Origin: Gammaproteobacteria bacterium
GTDB lineage: Bacteria; Pseudomonadota; Gammaproteobacteria; JABCZS01
Direction: 5' to 3'
Length of the DNA stretch: 63,099 nt
NCBI GenBank assembly: GCA_021773275.1
Contig: JAJFKJ010000066.1
Location: 1 to 63,099 of the forward strand
Shown: in pieces, positions 48,501 to 58,019 of the stretch
How the letters are laid out: each line of letters begins with the position of its first letter
Numbering within the stretch: the stretch's first letter is position 1
Position numbers and translations under genes: made by a program
Notes under the pieces: model-generated
Databases searched by the model: none
What the model saw: only the letters and a program-made list of their open reading frames with translations
Told to the model about the DNA's origin: nothing

Positions 48501-49864
48501 TACGCTAATTGCCTCGCTCTTGGATCAAATGCCTTTTGCACGACATCGGCAAATAAATTTGCAGCTAACACCAAAGTAAACATAAATACGAACGCGGCAG
48601 TGAGTGACCACCAAACAACAGGTTCGCGGGCTAATTCTAAACGCGCAACATTAATCATGTTCCCCCAGCTGAAAGTTGTTGGGTCGACACCTACGCCAAT
48701 ATACGCTAACACTGCTTCAGCCAATACCAGACTGCTAAAATCAAGAGCAACCGTAATGAACACAATATGCATGAGATTTGGCACAATGTGCCGGCCAATC
48801 AGTTTTACATTCGATGTACCTAAGGCGATGCTTGCTTGCACGTAATCCTGTTCACGCAACTTTAGTGTTTCGGCGCGCAATAGGCGGCACAAACTGGTCC
48901 AGCTGGTAACGCCCAGAATAATACATAATGCCAACAAACGCATATCAGCGCGCAAAGCGATATTGTTAAAAATATCCGGGTGTTTGCTTATTACCACTTC
49001 TAGAACCAATACAGAGGCAACAATCAATAATACATTCGGGATTGAACTTAGCGTCGTATAGATGTATTGGATAACATCGTCTATCCAACCTCGGAAATAC
49101 CCGGCAAAGGTTCCGAGCACCATCGCAAAAGGCAGCAAAACCATGGTAGTTAAAGTGCCGATTAATACACCTGTACGAATGCTTTTTAACGTTTGGTAGA
49201 ACACATCTTGGCCAACCTTATCAGTACCCAATATATGATAAAAACGCGAGAGATAATACATCACTGCAAACAAGGTGAATATGACCACAAAAGTAATAAA
49301 CATCGTTCGCCATTGTGTGGTATTAGGCCTTGATGGCTTTAATATCGGTATGCGCAGAAAATAGGCCATCGCAATACACAGCACTAAGGACAAACTCAGG
49401 CCTAGCATCAAGCCAACAACTGTTTTGTAAAGTATGTCCCATATTTTTGCATCCGGTTCATCTTCGGGGAATTGTTGCACGTAATTTAACGGCGTTGTTT
49501 CATACACCACACCATCGTTTGGTAGCTCAACGGCCTCTGCTACAAAACTCCGACTGGCAAATGGTGCTGAATAACTGGTCTCGACATTCTGATCAAGAGG
49601 TGCCAAGAACACATCGAGCACCGATTCAACATCACTGCGATACGTCCCCTCCACTTGCCTCTGAAAATGAATCGAGTCTAGCATTGTCATCAATAGATAA
49701 AACATTACAATGACAACCGTGGCCATTGCCAACTTTGACTGCCATACATAAGTCCAGGCCTGCTTGATGTGCCGTGGTTTTGGCATGACGGTAACCGTCA
49801 CTAACATTAGCATTAGCAGCCAAAACAATATGTCGGTCCATAAAAATACCAGTTTAAATGGCAT
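48500..49864 (-). CDS. yejE: peptide ABC transporter permease (YejE type)
   Basis: Inner-membrane permease. The 454 residues are longer than DppC (about 300). N-terminal membrane helices (KLVFLWTDILFWLLMLML, MATVVIVMFYLLMTML) flank a periplasmic loop about 100 residues long (HFQRQVEGTYRSDVESVLDV). The core OppC-like domain has YLSRFYHILGTDKVGQDVFY, then LLRAETLKLREQDYVQASIA, the EAA loop, near 335. YIGVGVDPTTFSWGNMI follows. It is translationally coupled with yejF and 9 nt after yejB. Confidence 0.9.
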   Translation of the reverse strand: MPFKLVFLWTDILFWLLMLMLVTVTVMPKPRHIKQAWTYVWQSKLAMATVVIVMFYLLMTMLDSIHFQRQVEGTYRSDVESVLDVFLAPLDQNVETSYSAPFASRSFVAEAVELPNDGVVYETTPLNYVQQFPEDEPDAKIWDILYKTVVGLMLGLSLSLVLCIAMAYFLRIPILKPSRPNTTQWRTMFITFVVIFTLFAVMYYLSRFYHILGTDKVGQDVFYQTLKSIRTGVLIGTLTTMVLLPFAMVLGTFAGYFRGWIDDVIQYIYTTLSSIPNVLLIVASVLVLEVVISKHPDIFNNIALRADMRLLALCIILGVTSWTSLCRLLRAETLKLREQDYVQASIALGTSNVKLIGRHIVPNLMHIVFITVALDFSSLVLAEAVLAYIGVGVDPTTFSWGNMINVARLELAREPVVWWSLTAAFVFMFTLVLAANLFADVVQKAFDPRARQLA

Positions 49865-49873
49865 AATTCCTCA

Positions 49874-50851
49874 CTACTGCAAACGCACGCGGGGGTCGAC
49901 CAGCGTGTATGAAATATCGGTTAATATTAAACCCACTATATATAATACGGCTCCCAAATAAACCATGCTGCGGACAATCGCAAAATCTTGGCTACGAATC
50001 GCATCAATGGTGTAGCTACCTAATCCGGGAATTGAAAAGAATGACTCAAGCAATAGACTACCCATAAATAATGTTGGGATCACAACAACAACACCTGTGA
50101 GGATAGGGATCATGGCATTTTTAAGTGCATGCTTGAATAGTACTTGCATGCTCGACAAGCCTTTTGCGCGCGCCGTGCGAATATAGTCTTTGTTGACTTC
50201 TTCAAGCAGTAATGTACGATACCAACGTGCACCCGAGCCCACTCCAGCAACAACGCTGACGATCACCGGTAACAGCACAAATTTGGCAGCGCTCCAACCC
50301 CCTATATAGCCTGAAATAGGCACCCAACGAAAGATTTTACCTAATAGAAACTGGCCAATAATAATGTAGAACAAACTGGAAATTGACATCAAGGCAACAC
50401 AAAAACTTACCCCGTACAAATCAAGGTAGCTTCTTCTGAAAAATGTCAGTAGCAATGCAACAAAAATATTTGTTGCCAAACCAAACAGCAATGCAGGTAT
50501 CGCTACAGCTAAGCTTGGCCCCATCCGCTCTTTGACATCTTGACCAATATCACGACCCGTATCGGAAGTGCCAAACTGCAACAGAAACATATTCTTTGTT
50601 TGGGTAAATATCAGCGTGTTTGTGATTTTTTTAAGGCCGCTGGCTTCGGCATCAAAAAAACGCGGCTTGTCGTAACCGTGAGATTTAATCCATTGCTCTA
50701 TGGCTTCTTCCGTTGTGTATTTATCACCCAGATGCGTGACAGCCATATCCCGGGGCGTATTCACCACGAAAAATAATAGGAAAGTAATAAGGTTAACCCC
50801 TATCAAGATAGGAATGGCATATAAAATGCGTCTGGTAATGTAAGCAAACAT
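49874..50851 (-). CDS. yejB: peptide ABC transporter permease (YejB type)
   Basis: Inner-membrane permease of 325 residues with six helices. It begins MFAYITRRILYAIPILIGVN, the DppB/OppB-type N-terminus. The EAA loop is VNKDYIRTARAKGLSSMQVL near 215. The next helices (NAMIPILTGVVVVIPTLFMG) and a LESFFSIPGLGSYTIDAI block end it with DPRVRLQ. The start shares a base with the yejA stop. Confidence 0.93.
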   Translation of the reverse strand: MFAYITRRILYAIPILIGVNLITFLLFFVVNTPRDMAVTHLGDKYTTEEAIEQWIKSHGYDKPRFFDAEASGLKKITNTLIFTQTKNMFLLQFGTSDTGRDIGQDVKERMGPSLAVAIPALLFGLATNIFVALLLTFFRRSYLDLYGVSFCVALMSISSLFYIIIGQFLLGKIFRWVPISGYIGGWSAAKFVLLPVIVSVVAGVGSGARWYRTLLLEEVNKDYIRTARAKGLSSMQVLFKHALKNAMIPILTGVVVVIPTLFMGSLLLESFFSIPGLGSYTIDAIRSQDFAIVRSMVYLGAVLYIVGLILTDISYTLVDPRVRLQ

Positions 50852-53031
50852 TATTTATCCTTAAAGCGTTTTTGCACGCTTCGATGCTCTTTATTCCGAT
50901 AGGAAATTATCAAAGGTAACAGCAAGAGCAAGAAAAAAGCCACCACTACAAGAATCGGCCAATATGTCGCTTGGTTCCAAGCTTTACGTTGTTGCGCGCG
51001 TAGCTGTGAGTCTACGCGTATATATTTCATACTACCACGCACCATTTGATTGATGTTGATATTATGTACCCAATCTTGTTTCAGTAAATAACTTTCAGGG
51101 TGAAAACCCCAAACCCACGGCGCATCTTTGCGTAATATATCAGTCATTTCCTGAATAATTTTTTCACGCTCCGGTGTATCTTCCATGTTTTTCATACGGT
51201 TGAATAAGCGATTAAATCGTGGGTTATTGTAATTACTGCTATTTACCCCGCCTTGCAGGGCCTTGCCATTATCGCCATTAAACAAGAAGAAAAAGTTTTC
51301 CGGGTCTGGGTAATCGGCAACCCAGCCCATGAAATACATTTGTATCAGGCCTTTCTCTTGCTTGGCGCGAAAACGATTCCAATCGGTGGCACGAATATTT
51401 AGGTTGATACCAATTTTATCAAATTGTTTGCGCATCCATGCAAAGCGGGCCTTTTCGTCAGGGTCCCCGCGCGATGAAACATCCATGTTTACAATAAGGC
51501 GCCTACCGGTTGCAGGGTTTATACCATTCGGGTAACCTGCTTCGAACATTAGCCGCTTCGCTTCATCAAGACCCTTTCGCATAGCTCTACCATTAACATC
51601 GTTGTATACATAGGGGTTGATCCCCTGCACCCCTTCTGCGTGGCCGAATATACCTGGTGGTAATGGGCCTTGCGCTGGCAAACCGCGTTCATTCAAAAAG
51701 ATTGCAATAAATTCTTCAACATCAAAAGCGATTGATATCGCTTGCCGGAGTTTTTGTTGTTTTACCGAGTAACCACCCACCTGATCGTCGAGCATATTAA
51801 AGCCCCAATAAAAATCGGTCAGCTGCACTTCTTTTAATAAAGCGATACCTTGCGCTTCCAGCTCAGGCGTTAAGCTCGCCTGCCCGCCCCCAGCTTGTAT
51901 TGCTTGGTCAAAATTATCAGATTCAATACCTGAGGAGTCATAATAGCCTTGTAAAAACTTACTCCAACGTGGAATATTTTCTTTTTCTAATGTGAATACC
52001 ACTTTATCGATAAACGGCATTGTTTCACCTGCATCCGCTAGCAGACCTTTTGTAAGGTCTTCGGGCATCCCCTGTAATGGGTATGGCTCACCCCGAAAGT
52101 TTGGGTTTTTTTCCATTACCATGCGCCGATTAGGATTATTCTCTGTCATCATGTATGGGCCGGTACCCACAGGAAACCAATCTAATGTAATGTTCTTTTT
52201 AATTAAAGGCATCTGCGCATAGAATACCAATGCTTCTTGCGGCATCGGTGCAAAAAATGGCATTGCTAACCAATATTTAAACTGCGGGTATTTGCCGTGC
52301 AATTTTACTTTGTAAGTATAACGATCGACGACTTGCAAACCTTCAATATCATAATTATTTAGGTCGATATAAGCTAGCGCCTGTTGCTCGGGAGTTTGCT
52401 CATCGTATACTTGCACCAACTGTTGATTAAGCTCTGCCAAACCAATAATATAATCGCGCATCAATCCGTAAATGGGTGAATTGACTGTTGGGCTGGCTAG
52501 ACGTTTAATTTGGTATACGTAGTCATCTGCTGTTAATTCACGAGAGCCCGTTTCTTTAAAGTCACTCAAAGTTTCGATGCCGAGTATGTCTCTTGTGGTG
52601 AGCACATGATAGAGATATTGCCCTTCCTCATTTTTGGCAAATGCAGGGTGAGGTTGATACAATATGCCTGGTTGTATTGTAATGATGTATTCACTGTAGG
52701 CAACGCGCGTCTCTCTGGCGCTCGCGCTGACCTCCCTGTCGTTTTGATCAAAATATTTTATCTGCGGCATCTGTGCGGTAGTTAAGGTGGTTAACTCGTA
52801 CGGTCGCATCAAGTAATGGTATTGCAGTGGCGGTTCGTAGATCTGCATCACGAAAGCTGTTTGATCAGTGGTGTAAGATTTAGCTGGGTCTAAATAGCGA
52901 GGCTGAATAGCAAAAGCATTGTAATAGATGTCCTGCTGAGCTTCTGAAGCCGGATAGGGGTTGTTCGGTGTCGCATCGCCACAAGCTAGCAAACTCAAAA
53001 CCAGTAGTAACGCAACGACTTTCTGCAACAT
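50851..53031 (-). CDS. yejA: peptide-binding lipoprotein (YejA type) with C-terminal membrane helix
   Basis: Solute-binding family 5 protein, 726 residues. The signal ends in a lipobox LSLLAC with Cys17. The typical N-terminus (RYLDPAKSYTTDQTAFVMQI) and core segments (FPVGTGPYMMTENNPNRRMV, NFRGEPYPLQG, RFAWMRKQFDKIGINLNIRA, FFLFNGDNGKAL) follow. Unusually the C-terminus has a hydrophobic helix (YWPILVVVAFFLLLLLPLII) then a basic tail, predicted to reach the cytoplasm. It would thus be anchored at both ends. First gene of the yej group. Confidence 0.9.
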   Translation of the reverse strand: MLQKVVALLLVLSLLACGDATPNNPYPASEAQQDIYYNAFAIQPRYLDPAKSYTTDQTAFVMQIYEPPLQYHYLMRPYELTTLTTAQMPQIKYFDQNDREVSASARETRVAYSEYIITIQPGILYQPHPAFAKNEEGQYLYHVLTTRDILGIETLSDFKETGSRELTADDYVYQIKRLASPTVNSPIYGLMRDYIIGLAELNQQLVQVYDEQTPEQQALAYIDLNNYDIEGLQVVDRYTYKVKLHGKYPQFKYWLAMPFFAPMPQEALVFYAQMPLIKKNITLDWFPVGTGPYMMTENNPNRRMVMEKNPNFRGEPYPLQGMPEDLTKGLLADAGETMPFIDKVVFTLEKENIPRWSKFLQGYYDSSGIESDNFDQAIQAGGGQASLTPELEAQGIALLKEVQLTDFYWGFNMLDDQVGGYSVKQQKLRQAISIAFDVEEFIAIFLNERGLPAQGPLPPGIFGHAEGVQGINPYVYNDVNGRAMRKGLDEAKRLMFEAGYPNGINPATGRRLIVNMDVSSRGDPDEKARFAWMRKQFDKIGINLNIRATDWNRFRAKQEKGLIQMYFMGWVADYPDPENFFFLFNGDNGKALQGGVNSSNYNNPRFNRLFNRMKNMEDTPEREKIIQEMTDILRKDAPWVWGFHPESYLLKQDWVHNININQMVRGSMKYIRVDSQLRAQQRKAWNQATYWPILVVVAFFLLLLLPLIISYRNKEHRSVQKRFKDK

Positions 53032-53067
53032 TTAGGCTTTCATCCATGTTAAAATTCAGCATATCAG

Positions 53068-53073
53068 ATTATA
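53068..53073 (-). promoter_or_regulatory. TATAAT -10 element of the yejA operon
   Basis: A perfect TATAAT on the minus strand, 37 nt before the yejA ATG. A -35 is weak (ATTCCA). It sits in the 58-bp gap shared with divergent fabI, whose own signals must overlap it. Confidence 0.5.
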
Positions 53074-53089
53074 GCCGAAGGGGTCAATT

Positions 53090-53890
53090 ATGGAATTTTT
53101 AAAAGGTAAACGCGCATTAGTCATGGGTGTTGTAAGTAATCGTTCGATTGCCCACGGTATTGCAGATGCGCTACACAAAGCTGGAGCTGAGATTGCACTT
53201 ACTTACCAAGGCGAAAAAATCCAAGATAGAGTCGCTAAAATAGGTAAAGCCTGGGATACTAAACTGGTATTGCCTTGTGATGTGACTGACGATGCTCAAA
53301 TCGATGCCGTATTTGCGGAACTTGAAAAGCAATGGGGCAGCCTCGATATTATCGTACATTCCCTTGCCTACGCGCCCCGTGACCAGATTGAAGGCGATTA
53401 CGCGATGAACATTACCCGTGAAGGCTTTAACATGGCGCTTGATATCAGCGCTTATAGCTTAGGTGCTGTGGCAAAAGCCGGTGCGAAACTGATGGAAGGT
53501 CGTAATGCTTCGATTGTGACTTTAAGTTACCTGGGTGCTGAAAGAGTTGTGCCCAATTACAACTTGATGGGCATTGCTAAAGCAGCCCTTGAAGCAAACG
53601 TACAATACTTGGCGAATAGCCTGGGTCCAAAAGGCATTCGCGTAAATGCTATCTCTGCTGGGCCTATTAAAACTTTAGCAGCTGCAGGTATTGCCGGCTT
53701 CCGCGCTATTTTAAAATACAATGAAAAAGTTGCACCACTGCGCAAAAACGTAACGACTGAAGAAGTAGGTAATGCTGCTGCGTTTCTTGCTTCAGATTTA
53801 GCATCAGGCATCACAGGTGAAATCATGCATGTTGATGCGGGCTTTAACATCATTGCATTCCCAGACCCAGCACAAATTGCAGATTTGTAG
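53090..53890 (+). CDS. fabI: enoyl-ACP reductase FabI
   Basis: Reduces trans-2-enoyl-ACP with NADH, completing each fatty acid elongation cycle; the triclosan/isoniazid-type target. The 266 residues match the family. [20 protein letters not shown] near residue 13 is the nucleotide-binding loop, [15 protein letters not shown] near 90 the substrate region. [20 protein letters not shown] near 157 holds the catalytic Tyr and Lys. [15 protein letters not shown] is the flipping loop. AAGGGG lies 8 nt before ATG. Confidence 0.97.
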   Translation: MEFLKGKRALVMGVVSNRSIAHGIADALHKAGAEIALTYQGEKIQDRVAKIGKAWDTKLVLPCDVTDDAQIDAVFAELEKQWGSLDIIVHSLAYAPRDQIEGDYAMNITREGFNMALDISAYSLGAVAKAGAKLMEGRNASIVTLSYLGAERVVPNYNLMGIAKAALEANVQYLANSLGPKGIRVNAISAGPIKTLAAAGIAGFRAILKYNEKVAPLRKNVTTEEVGNAAAFLASDLASGITGEIMHVDAGFNIIAFPDPAQIADL

Positions 53891-53907
53891 CAGCACTTCT
53901 ATCTTGA

Positions 53908-53934
53908 GCGGGTCGCGCAGAGTGCGACCCCTAC
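53908..53934. repeat. single-hairpin TAGGGG repeat between fabI and ppiD
   Basis: GGGTCGCGC-aga-GTGCGACCC-CTAC, with one G-U-type pair. It fills most of the 45-bp gap between the convergent stops and might serve as a terminator hairpin, though no T-run follows. Confidence 0.8.
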
Positions 53935-53935
53935 A

Positions 53936-55867
53936 TTATTCGTCTGCTTGCTCACCTTTAAACTTAATATCAGCTTCTTCTTTGGCTTCGCTGAGGTAGA
54001 AGCTGTAATCACGGCGCGCCTTGAACTGCGCTAGACCCGTTTTGAATTCTTCTAACATTTCAGTGGCAAAGTCTTTATCAAGCTCACCCGCCTGAATACC
54101 ATTAATCACAACAATTACAATTTGATCAGGGAAAATATCCATGGCCGTAATCACACTTTCGCCTGGATAAGGCACACTAAATGCAGCTTGCACTACCTCA
54201 TAAGGCACTTCGAAATTATGGCGGTTCAAGCCTTTTTCTGCATCCCAAGTAAAGTTTTCTTCCGTGGCGATACTGTTTGCGCTCATGCCCGCAGCAAATT
54301 GTTCAATAATTGATTTGGCTTTTTCACGAGCCAATATTAAACCTTGACGCTCTACCAAACCTTCGCGTGCTTGCGCACGTACTTCATCAAAGGGTTTGAG
54401 CTCTGGCAATTCGTGCTCTGTAACACGCAAGATCATGGCTTGGTTATCGGAAACACGTACTAAATCACTATTTTGGCGCTGAATCAACACAGGCTCTGTT
54501 GCAATCGCTGTAAGCACGCGCGGGTTTTGCACTAAAGCAGGATTGTTTTCTAGATCAGAGGTTATAACGATTTCTTGCACCGGCACATCAAATGCTTGCG
54601 CCAAAATATTAAGCTCGTCTGGATTTTCAAATGCCATTTGGTCGAGCTCTGCAAGCTGATGCTCAAATTGTTCGTCAATTTGATCGCTGTACCATTGCGC
54701 TTGCAAGTCTTCTTTCACTTCTGCAAATGCGGGCGCTTGGCTAGGCTCAATGTCTTCAATGTAGATAACATGGTAGCCAAATTCAGTTTGTACCGGGCCA
54801 ACAATTTCATCTTTTTGTGCTGCAAAAACTGCTTCTTCAAAAGCAGGTACCATTTCACCGCGTGCGAAGTAACCTAGGTCACCACCGCGGCTAGCCGAGC
54901 CTGTATCCATCGAGTACTCTTGTGCGAGCTCTGCAAAAGAAGCGCTGTTACGTGCTTGTTCTGCTATAGCGTCTGCTTCTTGCTTTGCTGCAGCTTTTTC
55001 TGCTTTGTCCGCATTAGGTGATACAGAAATTAAAATATGCCTTGCTGAACGGCGTTCTGGCGTTGCATAGCCGCTAATGTGAACTTGGTAATATTCATCG
55101 AGCTCTTTATCTGATGGCTGTATTGCAGTTTTTACTGTATTTTCAATTTTGCTTTTGTCTAGCATCACATACGCAATATCAATTTTTTCTTCTGTCATGA
55201 ATTCCGACTGATGGCTATTGTAATAAGCTTTAATATTTTCATCGGTAACTTTCACGTTTTTTTTGAAATCTTTGCCATTGAAGATAACGTATTGAATATC
55301 ACGTGATTGGTTGACCAAAGCCACCGCGTTATTGATTTGGTATGGAAGCAAAAAGATGCTATCAGTTAAGGAAGATTCAGCCTGCGTGATAAGCATTTCA
55401 TCTTTAACCGCATCACGAAAACTAGATGGCGTAAAATGCAATTGACGAATGACTTGCTCGTATTGCTGCGGAGAAAATTCTCCATTTATTTGGAACTGTG
55501 GCATCATTACGAGCAAACTATCGACCTGCTCACGACTGATCGCAAAACCTTGTTTTTCCGCTTGCTTGCTTAATACATGCTCATGCACTAAAGCTTGCAA
55601 TGCTTGGTTACGTAGCATCGCCTCGTTAATGGTAGGCTGCTCAATGCCAGATAACAATTGCGCTAACTGTTGCTGCTGTGCAAGGCGCTCATAAGTGAGC
55701 TGCAAGTCTTGCGTGGTAATTTTATTGCCATTAACCTTAACAACCACTTCTTCAGATGCGCCCAATAGCGAACCTGACATTCCCCAGAATACAAACACCA
55801 CTGCGATAAGGGCGATAATGACCCAAGCAAACCAACCTTGTGTTTTTTGGCGAATTTTTTGTAGCAT
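53936..55867 (-). CDS. ppiD: membrane-anchored peptidyl-prolyl isomerase/chaperone PpiD
   Basis: Periplasmic chaperone at the Sec translocon exit. The 643 residues begin with an N-terminal anchor (GWFAWVIIALIAVVFVFWGM). SurA-like N-terminal helices follow (EVVVKVNGNKITTQDLQLTY). The parvulin domain is near 265-365 (RSARHILISVSPNADKAEKA, SMDTGSASRGGDLGYFARGE, FGYHVIYIEDIE). A second, divergent C-terminal part ends the protein. It retains more parvulin motifs than E. coli PpiD. hupB-tRNAs-ppiD-fabI order is typical of gammaproteobacteria; here two genes are inserted on the hupB side. Confidence 0.94.
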   Translation of the reverse strand: MLQKIRQKTQGWFAWVIIALIAVVFVFWGMSGSLLGASEEVVVKVNGNKITTQDLQLTYERLAQQQQLAQLLSGIEQPTINEAMLRNQALQALVHEHVLSKQAEKQGFAISREQVDSLLVMMPQFQINGEFSPQQYEQVIRQLHFTPSSFRDAVKDEMLITQAESSLTDSIFLLPYQINNAVALVNQSRDIQYVIFNGKDFKKNVKVTDENIKAYYNSHQSEFMTEEKIDIAYVMLDKSKIENTVKTAIQPSDKELDEYYQVHISGYATPERRSARHILISVSPNADKAEKAAAKQEADAIAEQARNSASFAELAQEYSMDTGSASRGGDLGYFARGEMVPAFEEAVFAAQKDEIVGPVQTEFGYHVIYIEDIEPSQAPAFAEVKEDLQAQWYSDQIDEQFEHQLAELDQMAFENPDELNILAQAFDVPVQEIVITSDLENNPALVQNPRVLTAIATEPVLIQRQNSDLVRVSDNQAMILRVTEHELPELKPFDEVRAQAREGLVERQGLILAREKAKSIIEQFAAGMSANSIATEENFTWDAEKGLNRHNFEVPYEVVQAAFSVPYPGESVITAMDIFPDQIVIVVINGIQAGELDKDFATEMLEEFKTGLAQFKARRDYSFYLSEAKEEADIKFKGEQADE

Positions 55868-55910
55868 GACTAATCCTTGCAGTGAAATAATGTAATGGGC
55901 TTATTATACA

Positions 55911-56378
55911 TCAATTAGCAGGAATAAACTTTAAGGCAACGCCATTATTGCAGTAGCGCAGGCCGGTCGGATCAGGGCCATCTTTGAACACATGACCTTG
56001 GTGGCCGCCGCAGCGCGCGCAGTGATATTCCGTGCGCGGGATAACAAGTAAGAAATCTTTCTTTTCTTCAATATGCCCATCGATCGGCGCCCAAAAGCTA
56101 GGCCAGCCGGTATGGCTGTCAAACTTTGTGGCTGACTCAAAAAGTGGCAGCTCGCAAGCCGCACACACATAGGTGCCTGCCGCATATTCTTCATTCAATG
56201 GGCTGCTGTACGGCCGCTCGGTACCATCACGGCGCAACACCTTATATTCTTCTGGCGTCAAACGCTCCTTCCATTGTGCGTTATTCAGTTCAATTTTTTC
56301 AATATCGTCGTGGTCGGCCATTGCAACTCCCTGCAAAAAAAGCAAAATAAGTGTGATGAAGATGAGTGTCTTTTTCAT
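55911..56378 (-). CDS. msrB: peptide methionine (R)-S-oxide reductase, exported form
   Basis: Reduces methionine-R-sulfoxide in oxidised proteins. From ATG 56378 a signal peptide is read (MKKTLIFITLILLFLQGVAM, cleaved after VAMA), giving a periplasmic enzyme of 155 residues before cleavage. A second ATG at 56321 has GGGAG 5 nt upstream and would give a cytosolic form starting MADHDDIEK. The 56453 start is not supported. The catalytic domain has zinc Cys pairs CAAC and CARC, HTGWPSFWAP, and RYCNN with the active-site Cys near 143. Confidence 0.93.
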   Translation of the reverse strand: MKKTLIFITLILLFLQGVAMADHDDIEKIELNNAQWKERLTPEEYKVLRRDGTERPYSSPLNEEYAAGTYVCAACELPLFESATKFDSHTGWPSFWAPIDGHIEEKKDFLLVIPRTEYHCARCGGHQGHVFKDGPDPTGLRYCNNGVALKFIPAN

Positions 56379-56400
56379 AGCGTTAAGGATAGCAGATAGC

Positions 56401-56431
56401 AAAGGGGTCAAGTCGTTTCTAGACCCCTTTT
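56401..56431. repeat. AAAGGGGTC palindrome in the divergent msrB/unknown gap
   Basis: AAAGGGGTC, 12-nt loop, GACCCCTTT then T and CC: a 9-bp hairpin upstream of both divergent genes. No terminator is needed there, so it may be another small dispersed element or an operator. Confidence 0.5.
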
Positions 56432-56505
56432 CCTTATTTACTTGCCTCCACATAAACGATAAAATACCTCAACCAGCTGCCCCCAAGCAAGTATAAGGAA
56501 TGATG

Positions 56506-57672
56506 ATGCCTCATATTATTTTTATAGCAGACAATCATAGCAATCCAACCTCAACCGAATCTCTTATTGCTGCACTGCCATGTTTGCATTCAAATGGTTT
56601 TGATACCGTTTGCGTCGAACTCTCCGAAGGGATGAACACGCCGGCATTAGCCGAACAAATTCATGAACAAGATTACAAGATAAAGCTTGCAATAGAGCAA
56701 AAAAACACTCGGAAACTTGCCGCACTTGAAAAAATATTTGGCAAGGATATGATTGATGCTGAAAGAAGTATTGCGACCAGCGCAAGAACACATCTTGCCT
56801 ATAAAAACCTTGCATCTAAAATAGGAGAGCTGCAAATGGCATACAAGCCTATAGATGTGGAGTCTCCTACTCAAACAGATGACAAGACAAGAAATGATCA
56901 CATGGTGCTCAAGGTAAAAGCGGCCTTGGATAGCAGCAAAACTAAAAATATCATTGTCTTTGCAGGATATGCACACATTGCAAGTTTATTCGGTAGCTCA
57001 GTTGGTAGCACACGATATTCCCGAGGCTTAATAAGCCGCCTGTGCAATGACGACAACACTGCAGGCTTGTATTTTACTTACTCAGAAAAAGATAGTGCAT
57101 ATAGACAAATTCAACAAATTAGAGCTTATGCTCCTTTGGCAATTTTAAAGCATGACAGGGTCATTGAAGTAATAGACGGCAACTATGCGCCCTTCATAGA
57201 ACAATTACAAAAAGACATATCAAAGCCTACAAGTGATGTGGAAGAAGAAGAGAATAAACATCTGGATTATGGTTTGCTTTTGGCAAGCGCAAAACAAGCG
57301 GGGCCATATAACTCAGACACCATGCACTATTTAAAAGACTTAGGCGCACAAAATTTATTGATGGATGCACAATCAATACCTAACTTTATCATTCTTAAAT
57401 TTTCACTCCCTAGCGAAAGAATGTCTGAGGAAGTCCTTCATAAACTGCGCTTACGTAAAGAGTTTTTTCCTGGCACATTTACCGAGGCAAGCCTTGGCGC
57501 GGTGAAGAGAAAATACTTCCCGGTAATATGCACCATTGAGATTTCAACGCAACCAGAACCTGGCACATACTTTACATTCCCCAATAGAAATAATTGGCGG
57601 CCTGAGCAGTTCCGACTGTACATTGAAGCGGAATTAAAACCTGCTTCTAAAAATAGGCCCAGCCCAGCTTAA
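56506..57672 (+). CDS. unknown protein with TIKI/TraB/ChaN-like N-terminal domain
   Basis: A 388-residue soluble protein. Three ATGs run in tandem (56500, 56503, 56506); AAGGA spacing favours the third. Residues 1-165 match the pattern of the TIKI/TraB/ChaN/EreA-like superfamily: HIIFIADNHSNPTSTESLIA (GExH-like, with ADNH), then FDTVCVELSEGMN, and later RNDHMVLKVKAAL with NIIVFAGYAHIASLFG (the G..H motif). The Glu of the first motif is replaced. That domain often carries metal- or heme-dependent hydrolase activity; here no activity can be assigned. Residues 200-388 are helical and unknown (RQIQQIRAYAPLAIL). Confidence 0.6.
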   Translation: MPHIIFIADNHSNPTSTESLIAALPCLHSNGFDTVCVELSEGMNTPALAEQIHEQDYKIKLAIEQKNTRKLAALEKIFGKDMIDAERSIATSARTHLAYKNLASKIGELQMAYKPIDVESPTQTDDKTRNDHMVLKVKAALDSSKTKNIIVFAGYAHIASLFGSSVGSTRYSRGLISRLCNDDNTAGLYFTYSEKDSAYRQIQQIRAYAPLAILKHDRVIEVIDGNYAPFIEQLQKDISKPTSDVEEEENKHLDYGLLLASAKQAGPYNSDTMHYLKDLGAQNLLMDAQSIPNFIILKFSLPSERMSEEVLHKLRLRKEFFPGTFTEASLGAVKRKYFPVICTIEISTQPEPGTYFTFPNRNNWRPEQFRLYIEAELKPASKNRPSPA

Positions 57673-57747
57673 GATCAAGCCGGCTGGGACCTACGTAAAC
57701 AACTGGCTTTTGACTAAGTATGACTTAGGGGCTTGGCCCCAGAATAA

Positions 57748-57824
57748 TGGCGGAGTGGACGGGACTCGAACCCGCGACCCCCGGCGTGACAGGCCGGTAT
57801 TCTAACCAACTGAACTACCACTCC
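57748..57824 (-). tRNA. tRNA-Asp (GTC)
   Basis: Minus-strand cloverleaf: acceptor GGAGTGG with CCACTCC, D-arm with GTTCAG, anticodon loop CTGTCAC (GTC), T-arm GCGGGTTCGAGTCCCGT, discriminator G, and encoded CCA. 77 nt. Confidence 0.97.
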
Positions 57825-57837
57825 GCAGTGGTTTAAA

Positions 57838-57913
57838 TGGTGGGTGCTGAGGGATTCGAACCCCCGACATTCGCCTTGTAAGGGCGACGCTCTACCAACT
57901 GAGCTAAGCACCC
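57838..57913 (-). tRNA. tRNA-Val (TAC)
   Basis: Minus-strand cloverleaf: acceptor GGGTGCT with AGCACCC, GCTCAG D-arm, anticodon loop CTTACAA (TAC), T-loop GGTTCGAATCC, discriminator A, encoded CCA. 76 nt, 13 nt upstream of tRNA-Asp; likely co-transcribed. Confidence 0.97.
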
Positions 57914-57979
57914 ACAAGTTGTAGAGTCGGTATTTTATCGTAAGCTAAAGAAAAACACCAGAAGATTTATTCCCGCATT

Positions 57980-58002
57980 GAGGCTGAGTTAAATTCAGCC
58001 CC
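57980..58002 (-). terminator. hairpin after hupB
   Basis: GGGGCTGA, 7-nt loop, TCAGCCTC on the minus strand, 18 nt after the hupB stop; 8 bp with one G-U pair and no T-run. It may stabilise the abundant hupB mRNA or separate it from the tRNAs. Confidence 0.4.
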
Positions 58003-58019
58003 CATACAGGTTGAATAGA

